Of a stretch of 63,069 nt of DNA, positions 45,643 to 51,964 are shown piece after piece (position 1 is the first letter of the stretch; each line of letters opens with the position of its first letter). The notes below the pieces were generated by a model, which was given only the letters and a program-made list of their open reading frames with translations, did not search any database and was not told the DNA's origin. Position numbers and translations under genes: made by a program. This DNA comes from UBA8190 sp003453695. GTDB lineage: Bacteria; Actinomycetota; Acidimicrobiia; Acidimicrobiales; UBA8190. Location of the stretch: NCBI GenBank assembly GCA_036796975.1, contig DAIRBY010000017.1, positions 1 to 63,069 of the forward strand, written 5' to 3'.

Positions 45643-46614
45643 TCAACGGCGGGACAGGGCGTCGATCAGGGCGCCCTCCCGCAGTCCCCACACGCTCACG
45701 ACGAAGCGCTCCACCTTCAGCTCGGCGGCGATGGTCGCCAGGATGGCGGCGCCGATGGGGATCATGGGCGCCCGGCGCGGCGACATGCCGGGCAGGGCCA
45801 GGCGCTCCTTCAGATCGAGGAGGGCGAGACGGCCGGCCAGATCCTCCACCTGAGCGGCGGGGAGCTCGACCTGGTTCACGTCGGCCGGCCCGGTGGAGTC
45901 GTGCTCCCGGGTGTGCGCCGTGGCCAGGCGGGCGAGCGCCCGGGCGGTCCCTCCGCTCACCACCGTGCGTCCGGCGACCCTCCCGAAGCGCCGGAGCCCC
46001 CGGCGCACCTCGACGAGGGCCTCGGCGGTGCGGCGCCGGATCAGGTCCCGCTCATGGCTGCCGAGTAGGGCAGGGGCGCCGAGCTCGCCGCGCAGCCGGG
46101 TGGCACCGACCGCCGTGCTGGTGGCGTAGTCGATCCGGTCGTCGGTCCCCACGGCGACCTCGAAGCTCCCGCCTCCCAGGTCGAGCCCGAGCGTGCGCCC
46201 CGGACCGGTCCACACGCCGGCGCGTTGCCCGACGAAGCACAGGCGCGCCTCCTCCTCGCCGTCGAGCACACGCACCTTCTTCCCCACCACCCGCTCCAGG
46301 CGGGCCACCACCTCGCCGCCATTGCTGGCGTCACGGAGCGCGGCGGTGGCGAGGGCGACGACCACGTCCGGCCGGAGCTCCTCCACAGCCCGTCGCAGAC
46401 GTTTGGCCGCTGCCAAAGATGCAGTGACGCGCCCGGCAGGGATCGACCCGGTCGCCCCGACCGCCATCCCCAAATTGAGCGATGCCCGCCTCCGGGTGAC
46501 GGGCTTCAACTGCTTGCACCCGGGACTGTCGCACACGAGCACCTGGAACGAACTGCTGCCCAGGTCCCACACCGCGGCGCGAGGCACGGACGCCGACCGT
46601 AGTCGCCGGGCCAC
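45643..46614 (-). CDS. ppx: Ppx/GppA-family phosphatase (exopolyphosphatase)
   Basis: The 323-residue protein has the actin-like ATPase fold pattern of Ppx/GppA: VWDLGSSSFQVLVCD at the N-terminus, ALATAALRDASNG, the GEEEARLCFVG segment, and LGLDLGGGSFEVAVG (phosphate 2), followed by SGGTARALARLA. It should hydrolyse polyphosphate or pppGpp. The Cys-x4-Cys after the first motif is unusual but outside the active site. It is divergent from the universal stress gene over 82 bases. Confidence 0.88.
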   Translation of the reverse strand: MARRLRSASVPRAAVWDLGSSSFQVLVCDSPGCKQLKPVTRRRASLNLGMAVGATGSIPAGRVTASLAAAKRLRRAVEELRPDVVVALATAALRDASNGGEVVARLERVVGKKVRVLDGEEEARLCFVGQRAGVWTGPGRTLGLDLGGGSFEVAVGTDDRIDYATSTAVGATRLRGELGAPALLGSHERDLIRRRTAEALVEVRRGLRRFGRVAGRTVVSGGTARALARLATAHTREHDSTGPADVNQVELPAAQVEDLAGRLALLDLKERLALPGMSPRRAPMIPIGAAILATIAAELKVERFVVSVWGLREGALIDALSRR

Positions 46615-46696
46615 CTCGCGCTCGGGGACTGTCGGACGGCTTCTGCATGACCTTCGCCCCTGCCCAAGGCGCCGGGGAGCAGGTCCACTGGATGCC

Positions 46697-47488
46697 GTGC
46701 GCGACGGAGGGCGCTACGTGGTGGCCGGCATCGACGGGCCGCCGGCAGAGGCGTCGGTGCGCCACGCCGCCGAGGTGGTCGCCGGCCTGCTCGGGGTTTC
46801 CGTCCGCGCCGTCCACGTGGACCCCGGGCCCGGGCTGCGCGGCGAGGCCCGGCGCAGCGCCCTGGCCCGGGTCACCCGAGGGGACACCGAGCACATCGTG
46901 GGCCGCCCCGAGACGGTGATCACCGCCTTGGCCGAGACCCCGGGTGCAGTCATGACGGTGCTGGGGGTCCGCCAGACGCCGCGGCAGCCCGGAGCACGCC
47001 GGGGCGGGGGGACGGCCATGGCCGTGGCGAGGCGGGCTTCCTTTCCTCTTCTGTTCGTGCCACCGGCCGTCGGCGATTGGTCCGGCCCCCGCCGGGTGCT
47101 GAGCGCCCTGGACGGGACAGGCCGAACCGCGCTGGCCGCCGCTTCGGCATTGGCCGGGCTCACCAGCACCGACACCGTCGCTCTCCCGCTCCACGTGGCG
47201 GACAGCCCGGATCCGGGTGCGGCCTGGACGGGCCACGCCCGCGACGTGAACAGCTGGGCGGCCGAGACGGGCTCCAACGGGGTCGCCCGGGAGCACGAGC
47301 GGCTGCAGACCCGCCCGCTCGGGCGCCACGTGCTGCAACGCGTCGAGGAGACCGCCAGCGATCTCGTCGTCCTGGTCTGGTCGCGCCAGACGCGGGGCCC
47401 CTACGGCGCCGCTGTCCTCGACGTCCTGAGCGCCACCCGCGTGCCCGTGCTGCTGGTGCCGGTGCTCACGCCGGCGGCGGTGCCCTGA
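46697..47488 (+). CDS. Universal stress protein (tandem Usp-like domains)
   Basis: The 263-residue product resembles two Usp domains in tandem: YVVAGIDGPPAEASVRHAAE opens the first, and RVLSALDGTGRTALAAASALAG opens the second, with an end (TRVPVLLVPV) typical of the last strand. The ATP-binding G-2x-G-9x-G motif is only partly visible (VLGVRQTP in domain one). Start at GTG 46697; the long upstream frame is antisense to ppx. Function is unknown beyond the family. Confidence 0.72.
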   Translation: MRDGGRYVVAGIDGPPAEASVRHAAEVVAGLLGVSVRAVHVDPGPGLRGEARRSALARVTRGDTEHIVGRPETVITALAETPGAVMTVLGVRQTPRQPGARRGGGTAMAVARRASFPLLFVPPAVGDWSGPRRVLSALDGTGRTALAAASALAGLTSTDTVALPLHVADSPDPGAAWTGHARDVNSWAAETGSNGVAREHERLQTRPLGRHVLQRVEETASDLVVLVWSRQTRGPYGAAVLDVLSATRVPVLLVPVLTPAAVP

Positions 47489-47563
47489 GCCAGCACTCGT
47501 TCTGCTCGTGTCCCGATCTCGACACCGCTGAACGGGACCCCAGCCCCGTGCGACGATGAAAAG

Positions 47564-48568
47564 GTGCGCGCCTGGGAGGTGAGGACCCCGGGGCCTGTTG
47601 ACAGGGGCCCGCTTTCCTTCGTCGAGCACGCCGATCCCGACCCCGGCCCCAGCCAGGTGCTGCTCGAGGTTCTCGTGTGCGGGGTGTGCCGCACCGACCT
47701 GCACGTGGCCGAGGGCGATCTCCCCGTGCACCGCCCGTCGGTGATCCCGGGACACGAGGTGGTGGGACGGGTGGTCGCCCTCGGTCCCGGCGCCACGCGT
47801 TTCGCCCTGGGCGAACGTGTGGGCGCCGCCTGGCTGGCGGGGACCGACGCTGTGTGCCGGTTCTGCCGGCGAGGAGAGGAGAACCTGTGCGAGGGCGCGG
47901 TGTTCACCGGCTGGGACCTCGACGGCGGCTACGCCGAGCGCATCGTCGTCGACGAGCGCTACGCCTACCGGCTCCCCGACGAGATCGACGACGAGCACGC
48001 TGCTCCGCTCTTGTGTGCCGGCATCATCGGCTACCGGGCGCTCAAGCGCACCGGGTTACCGCCGGGAGGGCGCCTGGGCCTGTACGGCTTCGGCGGCTCT
48101 GCCCATCTGGCGGCGCAGGTGGCCATGGCCCAGGGCGCCGAGGTGTACGTGATGACCCGCAAGCCGGAGGCCCAGCAGCTGGCCCGCGACCTCGGTGCCC
48201 ACTGGGTGGGAGGCTCCGACGAACCGCCGCCCAGACCGCTCGACGGGGCCATTCTCTTCGCCCCGGTGGGCACCCTGGTGCCGCCGGCGCTCGAGGCCCT
48301 CGACCGGGGCGGGGTGCTGGCCGTGGCGGGGATCTACCTGAGCGACGTGCCCACCCTCCGCTACGAACAAGACCTCTTCTATGAGCGTGAACTGCGGTCG
48401 GTGACGGCCAACACCCGCAACGACGGCGAGGAGTTCCTGCGACTGGCCGCCCGCCTCGGCGTCACGGCCACCACCAGCGTCTACCCGCTCGACAAGGCCG
48501 ACGTGGCGCTGTCCGACCTGGCCCACGACCGCGTCACGGGCGCGGCCGTGCTCCGGATCGCTGCCTGA
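47564..48568 (+). CDS. Zinc-type alcohol dehydrogenase (MDR family)
   Basis: The 334-residue medium-chain dehydrogenase has catalytic zinc ligands in VCGVCRTDLHV and PGHEVVGRV, a structural-zinc loop with VCRFC and ENLCEG, and a Rossmann fold with YGFGGSAHLAAQVA. The structural-zinc loop shows only three cysteines: the first position holds Asp (D-A-V-C-R-F-C), so zinc binding there may differ. The match is to the TIGR02822 adh group, possibly acting on simple alcohols or aldehydes. It follows the Usp gene by 75 bases. Confidence 0.88.
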   Translation: MRAWEVRTPGPVDRGPLSFVEHADPDPGPSQVLLEVLVCGVCRTDLHVAEGDLPVHRPSVIPGHEVVGRVVALGPGATRFALGERVGAAWLAGTDAVCRFCRRGEENLCEGAVFTGWDLDGGYAERIVVDERYAYRLPDEIDDEHAAPLLCAGIIGYRALKRTGLPPGGRLGLYGFGGSAHLAAQVAMAQGAEVYVMTRKPEAQQLARDLGAHWVGGSDEPPPRPLDGAILFAPVGTLVPPALEALDRGGVLAVAGIYLSDVPTLRYEQDLFYERELRSVTANTRNDGEEFLRLAARLGVTATTSVYPLDKADVALSDLAHDRVTGAAVLRIAA

Positions 48569-48621
48569 GACTTCGGCCTGGTGCGGAGATGAGGTGAAGG
48601 CGGTGAGAGGGGACGCGGCCC

Positions 48622-48885
48622 TCAGCGCGCTGACGGGTGGGCGGGGCGCAGCGACGCCTGCGGCGAGTGTGCCGAGGGGTGGGCGGCCATGGCGCGGCGG
48701 CGGGCCAGGTCGGGGCCGGGGAAGGGGACGATCACGCCCATGGCATCGTCGGCGACGGCCGGCTCGGGACGGCGCACCTGGGCGAGGAGGTGGTCGAGAC
48801 GGGGCTTGCGGCGGGCCGAGCCTCGGGAGGCGCACAGCACCAGCACGGCCAGGTTGCAAGCGAGCAGCACTTCGACGACCACCAT
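48622..48885 (-). CDS. Small single-pass membrane protein, unknown
   Basis: This 87-residue product starts M-V-V-V-E-V-L-L-A-C-N-L-A-V-L-V-L-C, one membrane helix, followed by a basic/polar tail with RKPRLDHLLAQVRRPEP. The ATG has a perfect GGAGG five bases upstream, which is the main reason to believe in it. It is convergent with the alcohol dehydrogenase. I know no family for it. Confidence 0.55.
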   Translation of the reverse strand: MVVVEVLLACNLAVLVLCASRGSARRKPRLDHLLAQVRRPEPAVADDAMGVIVPFPGPDLARRRAMAAHPSAHSPQASLRPAHPSAR

Positions 48886-49054
48886 GGAAACCTCCAGCCG
48901 GACACCCCTTCGTGAGTGTCGGACGCGGGAGGGCAGCGTTCCAAGGGTCAAAGGTCCCACTTCGGCGGCCGGAAGCCCCAGCGACCGATGCTTCGGCAGT
49001 CGAGGCCGGGGTCACTCGGGTCGGCGGAAGGGCACCGGTACAGTGAATCGGTGC

Positions 49055-49128
49055 CGGGGAGTAGCGCAGCCTGGCAGCGCACCTGCTTTGGGAGCAGGAG
49101 GTCGGGGGTTCAAATCCCCCCTCCCCGA
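49055..49128 (+). tRNA. tRNA-Pro (anticodon UGG)
   Basis: The 74-base cloverleaf has acceptor arm CGGGGAG/CTCCCCG, anticodon stem CCTGC/GCAGG with loop TTTGGGA (anticodon TGG), and T-arm GGGGG/CCCCC with loop TTCAAAT. CCA is not encoded. A TACAGT box at 49039 could be the -10 element. An imperfect inverted repeat (GGCACCG/CGGTGCC) just upstream overlaps the first base. Confidence 0.95.
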
Positions 49129-49208
49129 CGTTCAGGCTTCGGAAGGTGTCCCGGTACGTCGCCGCGGCGTAGCCGTCCACCGGTGGTCCACTAGCCTCGT
49201 CGGGACCT

Positions 49209-49281
49209 CGCGGGCGTAGCTCAATGGCTAGAGTCCCAGCCTTCCAAGCTGGTTATGCGGGTTCGATTCCCGTCGCCCGCT
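49209..49281 (+). tRNA. tRNA-Gly (anticodon UCC)
   Basis: The 73-base cloverleaf has acceptor arm GCGGGCG/CGCCCGC with T discriminator, anticodon stem CCAGC/GCTGG with loop CTTCCAA (anticodon TCC), and T-loop TTCGATT. CCA is not encoded. A TAGCCT box sits at 49192. A pyrimidine-rich tract with several T-runs follows from about 49291 and may act as terminator. Accessory surface genes begin after it. Confidence 0.95.
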
Positions 49282-49392
49282 CCTCGACCGGCCGTCCTCT
49301 GTCCTCTCCTTTTTCTTTTGGCTTCTCTTCTCGTTCGGCGTCGGCGACACCGCTGACGTCCGAAGAAGAGCCGGCGCGTCCCGAGGTGTTGT

Positions 49393-49410
49393 CTATTCGT
49401 TGTTGAATAG
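49393..49410. promoter_or_regulatory. AT-rich inverted repeat upstream of the six-cysteine protein gene
   Basis: CTATTC and GAATAG flank a six-base loop in an otherwise GC-rich 245-base gap between tRNA-Gly and the gene at 49527. It lies about 120 bases before that gene and could be an operator or a terminator remnant. Nothing else distinctive was seen in the gap. Confidence 0.35.
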
Positions 49411-49526
49411 CAGGCACGAGCCACGGGCATTGCAGTTGCGAGGGCCGGAACTCCATCGATAGCTTTCGAGACGGCGGCAGCAATTCGGCGGGTTTGTCGC
49501 GCTGACTACGGGCGGAGGTTGGCGGG

Positions 49527-50156
49527 GTGCGACGTACGACGACGTTGGTTGGGCTCTATCTGCCCACCCTCGTCAAAGCGCTAGTGACCATCTTCATCGT
49601 GTCCCTGGTCGTGTCGGGGCTCGTTCTCCGGGGACCGGGCATTCCCCACCGACTCGGTGGCTCGTGGCACGCCCTGGCGCTGAACCTGCCACGAGGGACG
49701 GTCGTCGTCGCCACTCCCGCACCGTTCCCCTCAGCGCCGGTGACACCCGGTCCCAGCGGTGGAAGCGCCCCTGCCCCCCCGGCACCGGCGCCCTCTCCTC
49801 CGGCACCGGCCCCGGCCCCCTTGCCGCCACCGATCGCGTCGCAGACCATCGTCGCTCCGAGCCCCAACCAGCCGGGTCTCGCCAGCAGGTGCCAGGCGGC
49901 GCTGTCCTACCTCGCCTCTCACGCCGCCCCCGGCTTCGTGGCGTCGTGTCCTCACTACGCAGACGGGCATGAAGCCGCCACCACCTGCGTGGGCGCACCG
50001 CAGTGCATGCCGGGATCGATGTTCATCTGGATCGCCGATCCGTGCCCGGCTGCCTACATGAACGAGGCGAGCAACAGCTGGGTCCTCACCGGCCAGAGCA
50101 CCGCTCCCTGGGACCCCTATGGCTACTGCGGGGAGCCCGGCAACCCCTTCGGCTGA
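49527..50156 (+). CDS. Membrane-anchored protein with Pro-rich stalk and six-cysteine domain
   Basis: The 209-residue protein has an N-terminal membrane helix at ~13-35, a proline/alanine stalk at ~63-103, and a compact C-terminal domain (~115-209) with six cysteines (122, 141, 154, 160, 173, 201), enough for three disulfides outside the cell. The segment SCPHYADGHEAATTC and the D-P-C-P-A-A-Y-M-N-E-A-S-N-S-W stretch look conserved, but I do not recognise the family. GGAGG precedes the GTG by eight bases. It faces the lipoprotein gene convergently. Confidence 0.7.
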   Translation: MRRTTTLVGLYLPTLVKALVTIFIVSLVVSGLVLRGPGIPHRLGGSWHALALNLPRGTVVVATPAPFPSAPVTPGPSGGSAPAPPAPAPSPPAPAPAPLPPPIASQTIVAPSPNQPGLASRCQAALSYLASHAAPGFVASCPHYADGHEAATTCVGAPQCMPGSMFIWIADPCPAAYMNEASNSWVLTGQSTAPWDPYGYCGEPGNPFG

Positions 50157-50186
50157 CACCGCCGGTTCACGGCGTCAGCCCGGCGC

Positions 50187-51044
50187 TCATTGGCTGGGCA
50201 GCGACTGGTAGGAGACAGCTCCTGAAGGCGCGCTCAGGTCGATTGCGTGTCCCCACTGGCTGAAGGTCGCCTCGTCGTGCACGGCCTTCGATCCCGTGCC
50301 GGCGGTGCCCGTGAACCGGACCGGCACGGCGGGCGAGGACGTCGACACGTACAAGGTGGAAGACCCCGAAGCGCCCTGGACGGGTGACGGAAGACCGCCC
50401 TTCACCCCAACGGTGCGCTCGTTGCCGCGGGTGAGGCGCGCCGGCTGCAGGAGGACCAAGGAACCTGACGGATTCACCTGGGCCAGGACGTGGTCGAGCT
50501 CGACGGCGTCGACCACCGCCAGATACGGCTCGTCGTCCCGGCTGAGAGAGATCCACGCGTCCTTGTACTTGCCTGCCACGGCGGATGTCAGTCCAAGCAC
50601 GCTCTCCAGGCCGGTCGCGTCGCCCTTCACGTAGGCCGTGGCGTCGACAAGCATGGCCTCGACCGTCCCGGAGCTGGTGGTCACGATTTGGCGACCACTG
50701 CTGAGACCGGCATCCCCGGTGATGGTCTCGGTCGTCCTGCCTCGTCTGGACACGAGCACGTAGTGGACAGTGCCGGCGTGCTTGGCCGCCATGAGCGCGG
50801 CGTCCACGACCTGGTGTGCATCCTGTCCGACCAGGACTCCCCCACCTCTAGCTGCGACGGTGGCGGCCGAGCAGGCGGCGAGAAGAGGCCCCCCCAGCAC
50901 GGCGCCGACGACGACGGTGGCAGTGGACACGAGGCGACGACGCGCCGTTCGGCAGCTCCAACAGCGGTACGGTCCGACCCGACGGCGGTGATGCGGCCGC
51001 GTCGAGCCTATTTCGTCATCTTCGGCGGGAAGTGAGGTTGCCAA
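50187..51044 (-). CDS. Secreted lipoprotein, LppX/LprG-like
   Basis: The frame encodes a hydrophobic signal ending in the lipobox PLLAAC, followed by a ~240-residue exterior domain. The segments MLVDATAYVKGDA, SVLGLTSAVAGKYKDAWISL resemble the lipid-binding LppX/LprAFG fold of actinobacteria. The start is uncertain: a TTG at 51044 overlaps the previous gene and gives a long Arg-rich leader, while a GTG at 50930 gives a short signal without basic residues. I list the longer form. A role in lipid or glycolipid transport is inferred from the family. Confidence 0.65.
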   Translation of the reverse strand: MATSLPAEDDEIGSTRPHHRRRVGPYRCWSCRTARRRLVSTATVVVGAVLGGPLLAACSAATVAARGGGVLVGQDAHQVVDAALMAAKHAGTVHYVLVSRRGRTTETITGDAGLSSGRQIVTTSSGTVEAMLVDATAYVKGDATGLESVLGLTSAVAGKYKDAWISLSRDDEPYLAVVDAVELDHVLAQVNPSGSLVLLQPARLTRGNERTVGVKGGLPSPVQGASGSSTLYVSTSSPAVPVRFTGTAGTGSKAVHDEATFSQWGHAIDLSAPSGAVSYQSLPSQ

Positions 51045-51897
51045 CCCGGCTCACCGCCTTCAGGAGCAAGCGGCGAGGCCGATCCACGGCCGTGAGAATG
51101 AGATAGCCGATGTCGATCAGGAGAAGCCCGGCGGCGCCCACGATGTAGAGGGTCGTCGAGGGGCCGGTGAAGGCCAGGTTCGACGACGCAGCTGTGGCCG
51201 GTGCCACGGTCGTGGGCGTCGTGGCACTCGCCGCTCCTGACGTGGTGGTGGCCACCGTCGGGGAGCTCGGGGAAGCGGTGGGCGAGGTTTGCACGATGCC
51301 GCTCGCCACCGAATTGTTCGGGTAGGCCGTGCACGTCAGGGTCAGTGGACTCCCTGAGACCTGCAGTGTCAGCGTGGCAGCCTTGTCGACGGCGAGGGTG
51401 ATCGCCCCGCCAGACGCCGTGAAGGGCCCGATGGAGCCCGCCGGAGACGGCACGTCCAGGTTCACACCCGCTGACGGCACCGGCGTCCCACTTGGAGGCA
51501 ATGGCGAGTTGAAGCTCAGCGCGCTCGACTTGATGTTCGCCGGCGTAGCGCCCGTGGCGTCGATCTGCACGACCGCCGTGCCTGAGACGGCGGTGTTGTT
51601 GAGCGCCTGCGCCGCCGATGCCAAGCCGGCCGGGATGTTCGCTTGCACCTGGAAGTTGCTGAGCGTGAACTGTTGTCCGGCTGCCGGGCTGCTCGGGCTG
51701 ATCGTTCCGGTCACGGTCACGTTGTTGAGCACCACGTTGCCAACGGGAGTCCCTGGGCAGTAGAGCTCGTACGCCGAGGAGTCGGCCCACGCCGATGTGC
51801 CTGACGCGTCCGCCACCATCCAGGCCAGAGGTGCCAGCCCGAGCCCAACCAGCACGGCCGATACCGACCGAGCCGCCATCCGCTGTCCGCGACGCAT
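51016..51897 (-). CDS. Surface protein with AYCP-type module and LAFTG sorting signal
   Basis: The 293-residue protein has a signal peptide, a shortened form of the module found in the next gene (starts Y-E-L-Y-C-P-G-T, then TVTGTISPSSPAAG and IPAGLASAAQAL), a Ser/Thr-rich stalk, and a C-terminal anchor: LAFTG at residues 241-245, a hydrophobic helix, and a basic DRPRR tail. LAXTG is the recognition site of class E sortases of actinomycetes. The ATG has a GGGGGGAG ribosome site, 16 bases after a predicted transcription start. No sortase gene is in the window. Confidence 0.75.
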   Translation of the reverse strand: MRRGQRMAARSVSAVLVGLGLAPLAWMVADASGTSAWADSSAYELYCPGTPVGNVVLNNVTVTGTISPSSPAAGQQFTLSNFQVQANIPAGLASAAQALNNTAVSGTAVVQIDATGATPANIKSSALSFNSPLPPSGTPVPSAGVNLDVPSPAGSIGPFTASGGAITLAVDKAATLTLQVSGSPLTLTCTAYPNNSVASGIVQTSPTASPSSPTVATTTSGAASATTPTTVAPATAASSNLAFTGPSTTLYIVGAAGLLLIDIGYLILTAVDRPRRLLLKAVSRVGNLTSRRR

Positions 51898-51919
51898 GAC
51901 GCTCCCCCCTGTCGAGAAC

Positions 51920-51964
51920 ACGTTACGAAAGGCCGGTCCAGCGCTACATCGTCAAGATTGACGA
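51920..51964 (-). promoter_or_regulatory. Predicted promoter with upstream palindrome (copy 1)
   Basis: Read toward the gene at 51897, TCGTCA-N4-TGACGA lies about 43 bases upstream of a predicted start and TTTCGTAACGT follows, with TAACGT as a TANNNT -10 box. A near-identical layout occurs at 57940-57983. A palindrome centred at -43 fits a class II activator site. It overlaps the end of the gene on its right. Confidence 0.55.

Noticed and set aside
49221..49483. Short minus-strand frames over tRNA-Gly and the following gap.
   Set aside because: They overlap a tRNA gene and translate to charged low-complexity sequence without a ribosome site.
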